Under the pieces are notes generated by a model. The model did no database searches and was not told the origin of the DNA. It worked only from the letters and a program-made list of their open reading frames with translations. From Chitinophaga caseinilytica (GTDB lineage: Bacteria > Bacteroidota > Bacteroidia > Chitinophagales > Chitinophagaceae): 64,000 nucleotides of DNA. Positions 51,127-63,707 of the stretch are shown one piece after another (position 1 is the first letter of the stretch; the number at the start of each line of letters is the position of its first letter). A program made the translations under genes and the position numbers. Where the stretch lies: NCBI RefSeq assembly GCF_038396765.1, contig NZ_CP150096.1, positions 1,099,001 through 1,163,000 of the forward strand, in the 5' to 3' direction.

Positions 51127-53771
51127 CCGGATGCCTTCATATCGTTTTGCTGCTGAGGGCGCTCCGGTGCCTGGGGCTCCTGCTTCCGATATGGCTCGCA
51201 TCGCCGGCCGTGGCAAGGGATAAGGGGAAAGACGACCCTCCCGTGCTGTACGAAACGTCCGTTTACCTCGTGGTACAGGGGATCGGGGGGATAGAAGTGC
51301 CGGCACTGGTGAACGAAGACACCGCCTACCTTTCCGTTGCCGACGTATTCGATTTTCTCAAGGTCAAACACAGTTATTCTTCGATGAGGGATTCGCTGAT
51401 GGGATATTTCGTTGCAGAAAACAATCCTTACATTATCGATATGACCGGCCAGCGGATCCACTACCAGGACAAACATTTCCTCCTGCATCAATACGACGTG
51501 ATCCGCTCCGAAACCGGTTTTTATTTAAGGCTGGAGTTTTTCGGTTCCGTGTTCGGCCTTCCCTCGAAATTCAATTTCCGTAACCTTTCCGTTCACATGA
51601 ACGCCACAGTGGAGCTGCCGGCCGTCAGGGAGCTGAAGCGCCAACAAATGCGCGAAAACATGCGGCAGTTGCGGGGCGAGCTGAAAGCGGATACGGTCAT
51701 CAAACGGTCGTGGCCCCTGTTCCGGTTCGGAATGGCCGACTGGTCGGTCATCACCAACCAGCGAGACCCCGGCGGCAACGACACCTGGCTGAACCTCCGC
51801 GCAGGAGCAACGGTCGCCGGCGGTGAAGCCACCGTTTCGCTCAATTACAATAACTACGCAAAGCAACAGGGCGACGATTTCAAGAACAGCAACATCATCA
51901 AGCCCTTCGACCACCGGCAACAATATTACCGCTGGCGATACGTAGACAACGACCAGCGCGCCCTGCGGCAGGTGGTGCTGGGCAAAATTTTCATTCCCAC
52001 CATTTCCTCGCTGTTCGACCCCGTGGTCGGCGTGCAGGTGACGAACGCGCCTACCACTTACCGCCGCTCTTTCGGCACGTATACCCTTTCCAACGTCACC
52101 GAACCCGGCTGGACGGTGGAGCTTTACGTCAACAATGCTTTGGTGGATTACACGACCGCTGATGCCAATGGATTATATTCCTTCCAGGTGCCGCTCGTGT
52201 ACGGGAATTCGCAGGTGCGGCTGCGTTTTTACGGGCCCTGGGGCGAGGAAAGGATGCTGGAAGAAAACGTGAGCATCCCCTTCAGCTTCCTTCCCAAGAA
52301 CGAATTCGAATACACTGCCAGCGCGGGATATGTGGAAGATTCCGTCCACAGTTTCCTCACCCGCGCGCAGGGCGGATATGGCGTCACGAAATTCCTAACG
52401 ATGGGCGCGGGCGTGGAATACAAAAGCACCATTCCCGGGAACAATACCATCCCCTTCGTGACCACCTCCGTGCGGCTGGCCAACAACCTGCTACTGAGCG
52501 GGGAATACGCGCATGAAGTGCGCGGAAAAGGCCTGCTGTCGTGGCGATTGCCCGCCAATATCCAGATAGACGCGGAATATACGCGCTACAAAAAAGACCA
52601 GCGGGCGATCATTTACAATTTCCGGGAAGAAAGGAAACTCTCGGTCGCGAAGCCGTTCTTCACGAAAGGCATGTCCATTTTTTCGCGCTTCACTTTCAAC
52701 CAGCTTATCTCTGAGTATACCCGTTACTCCACGACGGAGCTGCTGCTTTCCGGCGCGGTGGGGAAAGTGGGCGTGAGCGTTTCGAACTATGCCGTTTGGG
52801 TGCGGGATACCGATCCTTTCATTTACAGCAACGTCGGCCTGTCGCTCCGGCTGCCCGGCAATTTGCTGGTGATGCCGCAGGTCCAGTATGGCTATACCGA
52901 CGGCAAGTTCATTTCCGCGCGCTGCGAAGTAGGCCGTTACATTTTCAGGCGGGGGTATCTCAATGTGGCGTACGAAGAGAATTTCCGCGGAGGCGTGCGC
53001 CTGTTCCAGGCGGGATTGCGGTGGGATTTTGCTTTCGGGCAGATGGGCCTGTCCGTTTTAAAAGGCAATAAATCCACCACGGGCGTGGCGTCGATGCGAG
53101 GCAGTTTCGTGCACGAAGGGAAAACGGGCTACACGGCTTTCAGCAACCGCAGCCAGGTGGGAACGGGCGGGCTGCTCCTTTGCGCTTTCCTCGACCTGAA
53201 CGGCAACAGCAAAAGGGATAACGGGGAACCACGCGTGCAGGGGCTCCGGATGTCCGTGAACGGCGGCAGGCTCATCCCGCGGCTGGAAGACACGGCCGTG
53301 CTCATTATGGAAATGGAGCCCTATGCGCGGTACGTGATGGACCTTGGCAGAAGCAGTTTCGACAATATTTCCTGGAAAATCAGGAACCCCATCATCAGCG
53401 TCATGGCCGAACCTAACCAGGTGAAGCTGGTAGAAGTGCCCGTGGTGGTGGTAGGTGAAGTGACGGGGCATGTTTTGTTCCAGGACCACGACCGGCGCCG
53501 CGGCATGGGCCGCATCCGGGTGGATTTCCTCCGGGAAGACGGGACCGTTTTCACGTCGGTGCTGTCTGAGCAGGACGGTTTCTACAATTTCCTCGGCCTG
53601 CCGCCCGGCAACTACATCGTAAGGCCAGATCCCGGGCAGTTGAAAAAACTCGGTCTGGCGGCCGTTCCCGCCCAAATACCCGTGCAAATCGACGCAGGTC
53701 GCGAAGGTGATGTGGTAGACAAAGTGAAGTTCGTGCTCCAGCGGGTCTCGGAATCGGCCGTCCGGTTTTAG
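51123..53771 (+). CDS. Usher-like outer-membrane protein
   Basis: An 882-residue protein with a basic/hydrophobic N-terminal leader ending near SPAVARD. A soluble N-terminal region is followed by a large beta-barrel. The most telling segment (about residues 314-380) is GTYTLSNVTEPGWTVELYVN, ALVDYTTADANGLYSFQVPL, VYGNSQVRLRFYGPWGEER. This is the pattern of the usher plug/barrel (P-G-x-V-x-LY-NG...DA.G.Y.F.VPL.YG). C-terminal to the barrel are SdrD-B/carboxypeptidase-regulatory-like domains (FLDLNGNSKRDNGEPRVQGL; GFYNFLGLPPGNYIVRPDPG), as in CS1-type ushers. The size is near classical ushers. It would export DUF4402 subunits delivered by the PapD-like chaperone. Confidence 0.78.
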   Translation: MTGCLHIVLLLRALRCLGLLLPIWLASPAVARDKGKDDPPVLYETSVYLVVQGIGGIEVPALVNEDTAYLSVADVFDFLKVKHSYSSMRDSLMGYFVAENNPYIIDMTGQRIHYQDKHFLLHQYDVIRSETGFYLRLEFFGSVFGLPSKFNFRNLSVHMNATVELPAVRELKRQQMRENMRQLRGELKADTVIKRSWPLFRFGMADWSVITNQRDPGGNDTWLNLRAGATVAGGEATVSLNYNNYAKQQGDDFKNSNIIKPFDHRQQYYRWRYVDNDQRALRQVVLGKIFIPTISSLFDPVVGVQVTNAPTTYRRSFGTYTLSNVTEPGWTVELYVNNALVDYTTADANGLYSFQVPLVYGNSQVRLRFYGPWGEERMLEENVSIPFSFLPKNEFEYTASAGYVEDSVHSFLTRAQGGYGVTKFLTMGAGVEYKSTIPGNNTIPFVTTSVRLANNLLLSGEYAHEVRGKGLLSWRLPANIQIDAEYTRYKKDQRAIIYNFREERKLSVAKPFFTKGMSIFSRFTFNQLISEYTRYSTTELLLSGAVGKVGVSVSNYAVWVRDTDPFIYSNVGLSLRLPGNLLVMPQVQYGYTDGKFISARCEVGRYIFRRGYLNVAYEENFRGGVRLFQAGLRWDFAFGQMGLSVLKGNKSTTGVASMRGSFVHEGKTGYTAFSNRSQVGTGGLLLCAFLDLNGNSKRDNGEPRVQGLRMSVNGGRLIPRLEDTAVLIMEMEPYARYVMDLGRSSFDNISWKIRNPIISVMAEPNQVKLVEVPVVVVGEVTGHVLFQDHDRRRGMGRIRVDFLREDGTVFTSVLSEQDGFYNFLGLPPGNYIVRPDPGQLKKLGLAAVPAQIPVQIDAGREGDVVDKVKFVLQRVSESAVRF

Positions 53772-54979
53772 CGGTTGCGGTAGTGTGATTTGATGGATTT
53801 CCGCGCGAAACGGACGTATTTGTTGCGATAGACGAAAAACAGGTAAATGGTGGCGAGGAAAGTGACGCCGGCCATGATGTAGAATACTTTGGAGAAGTGC
53901 GAAGGATCGTTGCCGTACCATTCGGCGGAGAAGAACGCCCCCAGCCCGATGCCCGCTTCCAGGGCAATGTACATGCTGCCCAGCGCGCGGCCCCTGTGCT
54001 CGGGCAGCCCCAGATCGATCGTCCAGGCCGTTACGGCCGGAGAATTCAATCCCAGCGAAACCCCATACAGCAAAGCGCCCGTCAACAGCACCGCCGGCGT
54101 ATGCGCCACGCCGATCACCACCATGGAAATGGCCATGAGCGTGGCCGAGATTTTCAATATGGGGACGCGGCCAAACCTATCGGAGGTTTTGCCGGCCAGC
54201 AGCCGGATGCCGATGGAACTGGCGGTAAAGAAAGTGAAGAAAAGCCCCTTATTCTGCAAGCCCAGGAAAGCACTGAAATCCGGAATGATAGTGAGCAACG
54301 CGCCGTAACTGAAATAAGTGAGGAAAGTAATGACCACAGGCGCCATCACTGCAGGTTCGAATATCTCGTGACGGGAAATTTTAAGCAACGCCGGCCGGAA
54401 GCTCTGCCGGTTGTGCAGCGTTTCCTTCATACCGATGAGGATCACGACCGACAATAACGCAAAAACCGCTGAAATCTGGAACATGGTCACGATGCCCCAG
54501 GCGTTGGCGATGGAACCACCGATGGAAGGTCCGAGCGACAATCCGATCGTACTGGCCAGCCCTACCATGCCCATGGCCTCGCCCCTGCGGTTGAAAGGTA
54601 CCATGTCTGCCACGTAGGCCGACGTGCCGGTGGGCTTGAAGCCGGTCGAAAAGCCGTGGAAGAAGCGCAGCAGCAGGAAAGCGCTCACACTGCTCACCAG
54701 CGGGTACAACAGGCTGCAGATCACGCAAACCACGGAACCGAAAACCATCACAGGGATCCGGCCGATAGTGTCTGTCAGTTTTCCGGAGAAAGGCCGGCTC
54801 AGACCGGCCATGAGGGTGAAAAGCCCGATGATGTAGCCTTTATAGTCGGCGCCGCCCAAACTGGTCAGGTAGGCCGGCAATTCGGGGATCATCATGTTGA
54901 AACTGGCGGAGAAAAGCAGGTTGCTCAGGCAAAGCAACCCGAATTGAAGCGTGTAAATCTTCCCACTCGACTGGTCCAT
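53768..54979 (-). CDS. Major facilitator superfamily transporter
   Basis: A 403-residue MFS permease with 12 predicted helices. The MFS signature after helix 2 reads GLSRPFSGKLTDTIGRIPVM, and the second half repeats it as RLLAGKTSDRFGRVPIL. Also present are GFKPTGTSAYVADMVPFNRRGEAMG and LPEHRGRALGSM. It is probably a drug or metabolite exporter; the substrate is unknown. It converges with the usher-like gene, the stops overlapping by 4 bp. It follows the thi operon but has its own promoter, so a thiamine role is not shown. Confidence 0.9.
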   Translation of the reverse strand: MDQSSGKIYTLQFGLLCLSNLLFSASFNMMIPELPAYLTSLGGADYKGYIIGLFTLMAGLSRPFSGKLTDTIGRIPVMVFGSVVCVICSLLYPLVSSVSAFLLLRFFHGFSTGFKPTGTSAYVADMVPFNRRGEAMGMVGLASTIGLSLGPSIGGSIANAWGIVTMFQISAVFALLSVVILIGMKETLHNRQSFRPALLKISRHEIFEPAVMAPVVITFLTYFSYGALLTIIPDFSAFLGLQNKGLFFTFFTASSIGIRLLAGKTSDRFGRVPILKISATLMAISMVVIGVAHTPAVLLTGALLYGVSLGLNSPAVTAWTIDLGLPEHRGRALGSMYIALEAGIGLGAFFSAEWYGNDPSHFSKVFYIMAGVTFLATIYLFFVYRNKYVRFARKSIKSHYRNR

Positions 54980-54983
54980 ACCG

Positions 54984-55012
54984 CAAAGTTAGCCTCCGCG
55001 AAGCAATTCCAA
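54984..55012 (-). promoter_or_regulatory. Promoter of the MFS gene
   Basis: On the minus strand TTG (55012-55010), 18 bp, TAACTTTG (54991-54984), a good match to the Bacteroidota promoter. The MFS start codon is 5 bp further on. Confidence 0.55.
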
Positions 55013-55048
55013 CCGATTGTCAAAGAAAATTGTCGACCGCCCCGCTTT

Positions 55049-56167
55049 TCACGCCCCAAAGTCGTCCCAATCCTTCCAGACAGGGCTGTAGCCGTGGCTT
55101 CTGATCATATCGGCCACCACGGCCGGACTGCGCTCGTCCGAAATCTCGAATTGCTCCAACGACGAAGGTGCTACCGCATAACCTCCCGGGTTGGTTTTGC
55201 TGCCGGCGCTCATGGTGGTGATCCCGAGCGGAACGAGGTGGTCGCGGAAGCGGGGGCTTTCGCGGGTGGAAAGGCTTAATTCCACGTCAGGGTTGAAAAG
55301 CCGGTAGGCGCAGATGAGTTGCAGCAGTTGGCGGTCGCTCATGATGGATTTTGGCGGCAACCCGCCAGAAAAGGGCCGCAGCCGCGGGAACGAAATGCTG
55401 TAGCGGGTTTGCCAGTACGTCCGCTGGAGGTAATCGAGGTGCAGCGCGGTGAAGAAACTGTCGGTCCGCCAGTCTTCCAGCCCGATCAGCACACCGAGCC
55501 CGATTTTATGGATGCCTGCCCGCCCGAGCCTGTCGGGTGTTTCAAGGCGCCATCCGAAGCTGGATTTCCGTCCTTTCGGGTGATGTTTTTTATAATCTTC
55601 TTCGTGATAGGTTTCCTGGTAAACGAGCACGGAATGCAGGCCCAGGGGTTTCAGCGCACGGTAATCTTCCTCTTCCATCGGCTGTACTTCGATCGATAAC
55701 TGCGGGAAATGCTGTTTGAAAACGGGAAGCGCGCGTGAGAAATAGTCCATGCCCACGGTTTGCCAGGCTTCGCCGGTCACGAGCAACACATGTCCGAAAC
55801 CCATGGCTTTTACTACATCTATTTCGCGGAGCATTTCGGCGCCAGTGAGGGTTTTGCGGCGAAGGGGGTTGTTCAGGCTGAAACCGCAGTACGTACAAAT
55901 GTTCTGGCATTCGTTGGAAAGGTATACGGGTGCGTACAGCTGGATGGTTTTGCCGAAGCGTTGCTGTGTGAGTTGCATGCTGAGCGCGGCCATGCGTTCG
56001 AGGTAAGGCGCGGCGGCGGGAGACACGAGGGCCATGAAATCGTCTAGCCCGCGGCGGGGCTTGTTCAGGGCGTTTTCCACGTCGGCCGGCGTTTTGGCGT
56101 AGATAGCGTTTTTAACGGTGTCCCAATCGTACTGCCGGAAAATATTTTCGAAAGAATGTGTTTGCAT
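55049..56167 (-). CDS. thiH: 2-iminoacetate synthase (tyrosine lyase)
   Basis: A 372-residue radical SAM enzyme that cleaves tyrosine to dehydroglycine (2-iminoacetate) for thiazole formation. The cluster motif is SNECQNICTYCGF (CxxxCxxC), followed by VLLVTGEAWQTVGMDYFS, IEVQPMEEEDYRAL, HSVLVYQETYHEEDYKKHH, GKKSSFGWRLETPDRLGRAG (KGRKSSFGWR here), GVLIGLEDWRTDSFF and YSISFPRLRP. It starts 3 bp after the thiG stop. It is the last gene of the TPP-riboswitch-controlled operon. Confidence 0.95.
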   Translation of the reverse strand: MQTHSFENIFRQYDWDTVKNAIYAKTPADVENALNKPRRGLDDFMALVSPAAAPYLERMAALSMQLTQQRFGKTIQLYAPVYLSNECQNICTYCGFSLNNPLRRKTLTGAEMLREIDVVKAMGFGHVLLVTGEAWQTVGMDYFSRALPVFKQHFPQLSIEVQPMEEEDYRALKPLGLHSVLVYQETYHEEDYKKHHPKGRKSSFGWRLETPDRLGRAGIHKIGLGVLIGLEDWRTDSFFTALHLDYLQRTYWQTRYSISFPRLRPFSGGLPPKSIMSDRQLLQLICAYRLFNPDVELSLSTRESPRFRDHLVPLGITTMSAGSKTNPGGYAVAPSSLEQFEISDERSPAVVADMIRSHGYSPVWKDWDDFGA

Positions 56168-56170
56168 CGT

Positions 56171-56965
56171 TTAGTTGGCTACGTTATTTTCCACTGTTTC
56201 ATCCAGGAATGCGAGAACGGGACTGCTGGCTTGTGCGCGGGTGCCGGCGACGGGCAGTCCCGCGAGGTAGGCGCTCCTTCCCGCCTGAACTGCCGCTGCG
56301 AAAGCGGCGGCCATGGCCACGGGATTTCCGGCCACGGCGATGGCGGTGTTTACCAGCACGGCGTCTGCCCCTAGCTCCATGGCGGCGGCGGCGTGGCTGG
56401 GCGCGCCGATGCCCGCGTCTACCACTACCGGTACCTTGCTTTGTTCGATGATGATTTCGAGGAAATCTTTCGTGCGCAGGCCCCTGTTCGAGCCGATGGG
56501 CGCACCCAGGGGCATCACGGCTGCGGCCCCGGCAGATTCCAGGCGTTTGCAGAGCACCGGGTCGGCATGGATGTATGGCAATACGATGAAACCTTTGGCG
56601 GCGAGGGCTTCCGTAGCGGCGAGGGTTTCAATGGGGTCGGGCAAGAGGTAGCGAGGGTCTGGATGGATTTCCAGTTTCAACCAATTGGTTTCCAGTGCTT
56701 CGCGCGCAAGTTCGGCGGCGTACACGGCTTCGCGGGCGTTGCGGACGCCGGAGGTGTTGGGCAACAGCCGGAATTGCGGGTGACGGAGGTGTGCGAGGAG
56801 GTTGTCGGGTTGATGGCCGGCGTCTACGCGCTTGAGGGCAACGGTCACGAGTTGGGAGCCCGATGCGAGGAGGGCTTGTTCCATGACGGTGAGGTCGCCG
56901 AATTTTCCGGTGCCGGTGAAGAGGCGGCTGGTGAAGGCCTGGCCGGCGATTATGAGTTCGTCCAT
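56171..56965 (-). CDS. thiG: Thiazole synthase
   Basis: A 264-residue TIM barrel that forms the thiazole phosphate from deoxyxylulose 5-phosphate, dehydroglycine and ThiS thiocarboxylate. The Schiff-base Lys is in [20 protein letters not shown] (WLKLEI). [97 protein letters not shown] are all typical. It overlaps thiE by 16 bp. Confidence 0.96.
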   Translation of the reverse strand: MDELIIAGQAFTSRLFTGTGKFGDLTVMEQALLASGSQLVTVALKRVDAGHQPDNLLAHLRHPQFRLLPNTSGVRNAREAVYAAELAREALETNWLKLEIHPDPRYLLPDPIETLAATEALAAKGFIVLPYIHADPVLCKRLESAGAAAVMPLGAPIGSNRGLRTKDFLEIIIEQSKVPVVVDAGIGAPSHAAAAMELGADAVLVNTAIAVAGNPVAMAAAFAAAVQAGRSAYLAGLPVAGTRAQASSPVLAFLDETVENNVAN

Positions 56966-57567
56966 ATGCTATCGAGGATTTGTTGCACGAGGGATTTTTT
57001 ATCCGGTGCGTGGGTGATCAATCCGGATACGGCGATGCCGTAAACGCCGGTGTCGAGCAGCGCGGGAATGTCTGTTAGCAAAATGCCGCCGATGGCGATG
57101 ATGGGCACGTTGGGCCGGGCGGCCATCAGTCTGTTGTAGCCGGCCAAACCGAGAACTGGACTGAGTTTTTCTTTGGTGGTCGTGAACCGGAAGGGGCCGT
57201 AACCGACGTAGTCTGCGCCTGCTGCGGCGTGAGCGAGCGCATCTTCGGGAGTATTGGCGGTGCCACCGATGATGGCCTGTGGCCCGGCGATGGCGCGGGC
57301 TTCGGCAACGGGCATATCCTGCAGTCCAACATGGACGCCATGTGCGCCAACGGCTTTTGCGATGTCGGGATGGTCGTTGATGGTGAGTGTTGCGCCGTAT
57401 TGGCGGCAGATGTCCATGGCCTGGAATGCCGCGGCGGAAGCATCGCCGTTTTTCACGCGGAGCTGGATCCAGCGGCAGCCGGCTTCGCAGGCGGCGAGGA
57501 TATTATCGGCGTGCGATGCGGTGGCCGTTTGTTGCGAAATGTAAAGTAGTCGTTCCAACTTCATCAT
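56950..57567 (-). CDS. thiE: Thiamine phosphate synthase
   Basis: A 205-residue TIM barrel that joins HMP-pyrophosphate and thiazole phosphate. Landmarks are [14 protein letters not shown] (QLRxK), [53 protein letters not shown] and [18 protein letters not shown]. It is the canonical copy; the tenI-like gene in this operon lacks several of these. It overlaps thiG by 16 bp and follows thiD after a 122-bp gap with no evident structure. Confidence 0.94.
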   Translation of the reverse strand: MMKLERLLYISQQTATASHADNILAACEAGCRWIQLRVKNGDASAAAFQAMDICRQYGATLTINDHPDIAKAVGAHGVHVGLQDMPVAEARAIAGPQAIIGGTANTPEDALAHAAAGADYVGYGPFRFTTTKEKLSPVLGLAGYNRLMAARPNVPIIAIGGILLTDIPALLDTGVYGIAVSGLITHAPDKKSLVQQILDSIWTNS

Positions 57568-57689
57568 GTTTTCGGAGAATTTCTCGGTTTTTGTAATCGG
57601 GCGGAATGTTTGAAACCCTGTTCAGCATTTGTTTTCAAGTGTGTTATGGTGACCTCCGATTTTCGGAGCACGAACACGCCCCTGATTTT

Positions 57690-58441
57690 TCAATCGGGAA
57701 TTTGTCTAATATGCTTTCGTTCCGGCGCATGCCATCCTACCAGTTCCGGGCTGCTCACCAGGTAGCGGTAGGTGTAATCCTTTCCCGCGCTGCAGGCGGC
57801 TTCCAATGGTAGTCCGCTGGCTAAGGCGGCGGTGATGGCGGCAGAGAGCACGCAACCGGAGCCGTGCTTCGGGAAGGCGTTGCTGGCGACCGGGGCGAAG
57901 TCTGTTGCGGAATCCTGGTGAAAGAGGGTGTCTACACCGGGTTTCAAGGGCCGATGACCGCCTTTGAGCAGCACTGCACAATGTTGAGCCATTGCTTTGG
58001 CGCCGGTTTCGCCGTCGGGAAGGCCGCTCATGGCTACGGCTTCATCGTAGTTCGGTGTGAGCAATGTCAGCGAGGGAAGTACGGATGCCCAATGCGCGTG
58101 AATGGCGTTATGGAAAACATAACCGGCCGAGGCGCGCAGCACGGGGTCGAGCACGAATGCGATGCCGGGCCGAACGGCGCGCAGTGCGGCAATTACTTCC
58201 GCGATCGTTTCGGGGTGCGAAACGATGCCGATTTTACAGTAATCCACGGGGTATTGCTGCACGAGTGGCAATGCCTGTGCGATGATATTATCGGCGCTGA
58301 TCCATTCTACACCGAGGAATTCGGAGTCGGTTTGAACGGTGAGCGCGGTGCAGACGCCGAGCCCGCGGAGGTGCCAGGCTTCGAAGGTTTTGATATCGGC
58401 GAGGAGGCCTGCTCCTCCCGAGGGGTCGAGGCCGGCGAGGC

Positions 58442-58457
<16 letters not shown>
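57690..58457 (-). CDS. thiD: Hydroxymethylpyrimidine (phosphomethylpyrimidine) kinase
   Basis: A 255-residue ribokinase-fold enzyme that phosphorylates HMP and HMP-phosphate. It shows MSLAGLDPSGGAGLLADIKTF (substrate/nucleotide glycine motif), VCTALTVQTDSEFLGVEWI, VDYCKIGIVSHPETIAEVIAAL, FVLDPVLRASAGY, LTLLTPNYDEAVAMSGL and the phosphate-binding HGSGCVLSAAITAALASGLPL. The TVQTD element is a little different from the usual TAQNT. It overlaps the tenI-like gene by 16 bp. Confidence 0.93.
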
Positions 58458-61738
<3,281 letters not shown>

Positions 61739-61942
61739 TTATCCACCCTGAGTGGCCTGGATGATGGTCACCTGATCGTCTGGTACAAGCAGGGTACTGG
61801 GCCAATCTGGCCTGGGTATGACCCTTCGGTTCACCGCTACGGCGATACCTTTGCCGGTTGAAAGCTGAATAAACTGTAAGAGCGCAGTAACGGAGGTTTC
61901 CGGCTGCACCGCATAAAGTTTATTGTTTACAAGCACTTCCAT
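61739..61942 (-). CDS. thiS: Sulfur carrier protein for thiazole synthesis
   Basis: A 67-residue ubiquitin-like protein ending in the diagnostic GG (IIQATQGG), whose C-terminal glycine becomes the thiocarboxylate. It begins MEVLVNNKLYAVQPETSVTA, with IAVAVNRRVIPR and LVPDDQVTII. It is the first gene of the thi operon, about 67 nt after the TPP riboswitch. No thiF adenylyltransferase is in the window, so ThiS activation must come from elsewhere. Confidence 0.93.
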   Translation of the reverse strand: MEVLVNNKLYAVQPETSVTALLQFIQLSTGKGIAVAVNRRVIPRPDWPSTLLVPDDQVTIIQATQGG

Positions 61943-62009
61943 GTTTGCAAGGAATTTAAGTGAAACAATAAACTTTAAGGATGTGAGAGAAGGAGTTCAG
62001 TATTACTTT

Positions 62010-62084
62010 TCCCTACGGCAGTGTGAACTGCATCAGGTACTGAGGGTATCATCTCAGTTTTCCCGTTTCCGGGAAAACACCCCT
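62010..62084 (-). ncRNA. TPP riboswitch (thi-box)
   Basis: Read on the minus strand the element begins AGGGGTG and continues into CTGAGATGATACCCT, ACCTGATGCAGTT, then GCCGTAGGGA. These are the thi-box signature segments: GGGGTG, CTGAGA, ACCTGAT and the closing TAGGGA. A variable stem (TTTTCCC/GGGAAAA) lies between the first two. It sits between the promoter at 62095-62126 and thiS, so it should control the whole operon by TPP level. The sequence after it has no obvious terminator, so translational control or another arrangement is possible. Confidence 0.92.
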
Positions 62085-62094
62085 AAAGTGATTA

Positions 62095-62126
62095 CAAATC
62101 TAAGCGTTGATGAAACAATTTCCAAA
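62095..62126 (-). promoter_or_regulatory. Promoter of the thi operon
   Basis: On the minus strand TTTGG at 62126-62122, 20 bp, then TAGATTTG at 62102-62095, a full Bacteroidota-type promoter. Transcription would start near 62088, a few bases before the TPP riboswitch. Confidence 0.72.
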
Positions 62127-62333
62127 TGCATCCCGATCCGACAGCTTTTGCGGGTTAACTGCTTATCTTTTGTAAGGGGATCATCTGCAGCATTTCAGCG
62201 GAATAACCGTCGTTGAAAGTTCCCTGTTGCGGCGGGGCCGGTAGTCTCGAAAAATATTCCGCCCAATATCCTCGCAGGTAGAAATCCTGCACGGATTATT
62301 CGCGCCATCGAGACACAACCACCTGTTTAGCAT

Positions 62334-62341
62334 TATCTTTG
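62334..62341 (+). promoter_or_regulatory. -7 element of the lipocalin-like lipoprotein gene
   Basis: TATCTTTG, an exact TAnnTTTG match 26 bp before the start codon at 62368. The stretch from 62127 to here, between divergent promoters, shows nothing else. Confidence 0.45.
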
Positions 62342-62367
62342 ATATGATATAGTAAACAACCATTCGT

Positions 62368-62856
62368 ATGACCCGTATCCTCCTGCCAGCGATCCTCCTC
62401 CTCGCCGCCGCGTGCAACAACGGCGAAGGTGAAGCGCATAAAGACAGTGTAGCCGTTACCGGAAGCGACACCATCTTCATCGAACGGCCGCTGGAACCCG
62501 CCGTGGCATTGGATTCGGTTCATATCGACTCCTCCCTCGTGCCCGGCCGCTGGGTACAGCCCGCCGAAGGGGTAGACACCCTCCTCCTCGGGTTTCAACT
62601 CAAAAAAGGCGGCAAAGCCTCCTCCATCCAGCTGGAATCCCTCAAATACCAATCCTGGAGCCTCCATAAAGACACCCTCCTCCTCCACGGCCTCGCCGGA
62701 TACTCCAAAGCCGACACCACCTTCCTGCAGACAGACACCCTCCTCATCCGGGAACTCTCCGATACCGCCCTCCGCGTCCACCCCGTAAACGCCGCAGAAG
62801 GCCATATCGAAACCTTCAAACGACAAACCTCCACTTCCACCAAAAAACGCCGGTAA
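62368..62856 (+). CDS. Lipocalin-like lipoprotein
   Basis: A 162-residue lipoprotein. The lipobox is LLAAAC (MTRILLPAILLLAAAC). The mature domain has the short lipocalin pattern of Bacteroidota lipoproteins: VPGRWVQPAEGVDTLLLGFQ, LKKGGKASSIQLESLKYQSW, DTLLLHGLAGYSKADTTFLQTDTLLIREL. A basic C-terminal tail ends STKKRR. Function is unknown; a ligand-binding or envelope role is likely. Strongly Cys-poor apart from the lipidated residue. Confidence 0.8.
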   Translation: MTRILLPAILLLAAACNNGEGEAHKDSVAVTGSDTIFIERPLEPAVALDSVHIDSSLVPGRWVQPAEGVDTLLLGFQLKKGGKASSIQLESLKYQSWSLHKDTLLLHGLAGYSKADTTFLQTDTLLIRELSDTALRVHPVNAAEGHIETFKRQTSTSTKKRR

Positions 62857-63420
62857 CCACGAGCTTCATCCCCGGAAACATCACGTCAGCAAGCTTTCTG
62901 CAGATTCCACCAAAAACATTTCACCGGAAATTCCTCCCCGCGGGTTTTAGGGCGAAGTAACGCAAATCTGTTTGCGCAGCGGAACGATAAAAAGTCAGGA
63001 AACCCAAGCCGGTCCACCCCGAGCAATGCACGGTGGAATTCGATGGATCCGCTATGGTAAAGGTTTTCGGGTGAAGTAAGCCGCGCCTGGCAGCAGGAAT
63101 TCACGAATTTGGGGCAACAGAACGCAAAAGCAAAAACAGCCCATTCCGACGAAATTCCGCCGAAAATTCTCCGTTTGCTCGTAAAAGGAATGAAATTCAT
63201 CCGCCGGCTACCTTTCCAGGTGGCGACTGCATCATCAGCGTTGTTTCATGGATATCGGGATAGGAGGACCGGCCTTTCGGGTTACACAGGGTCGCTTCGG
63301 CCAGGGAGTCAACAGGATAGTAACGCAAGTTCCCCGTTCAGGATTCGGGAGGTTCTTCATCAGGCGGGTATGGTTTTCACCATCGCCTAAGAGAGGAACT
63401 TGCGGTCCAGCTTACGCTGT
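62857..63420. other. Intergenic stretch without a supported gene
   Basis: 564 bp between the lipocalin-like lipoprotein and the convergent small membrane protein. Frames on both strands (for example 62886-63200 on the minus strand) have no signal peptide, domain or start context. I see no RNA gene, strong terminator or repeat family. It may hold decayed coding sequence. Confidence 0.5.
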
Positions 63421-63675
63421 TTACAGGTTATACATTTGCCAGATCCCGATCGCAGTGGCTACGATCGCCAAAAACAAACCGGCAACGGTCATCTGCAATT
63501 CATCAATATTCTTGCGGGCAATAACGGCCGAAACCACGCAAAGCGTAACCCCCGCCGAGCCCATGTAAACCGATGCTTCGGGCGATTTAGTGATGAAAGC
63601 GAACGCAGCGGCAACTACGCCGATGAAAATGGATGCAAAACCTGCAATCTTGGGCAGACTTGTTGGGTGGTGCAT
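63421..63675 (-). CDS. Small three-helix membrane protein
   Basis: An 84-residue protein from the ATG at 63675 (MHHPTSLPKIAGFASIFIGV). Hydrophobic segments lie at about residues 10-27, 36-51 and 60-79. No family is recognised. It is co-directional with, and 32 bp after, the sterol-desaturase-family gene, so it may share its transcript. The frame start at 63765 is rejected because it overlaps that gene. Confidence 0.65.
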   Translation of the reverse strand: MHHPTSLPKIAGFASIFIGVVAAAFAFITKSPEASVYMGSAGVTLCVVSAVIARKNIDELQMTVAGLFLAIVATAIGIWQMYNL

Positions 63676-63707
63676 TGTGTACGAATTATAAGTGATCAAA
63701 AAATTGG

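Noticed and set aside
62886..63200. 104-codon minus-strand frame before the small membrane protein
   Set aside because: No signal, domain or start context; composition is not like the neighbouring genes.
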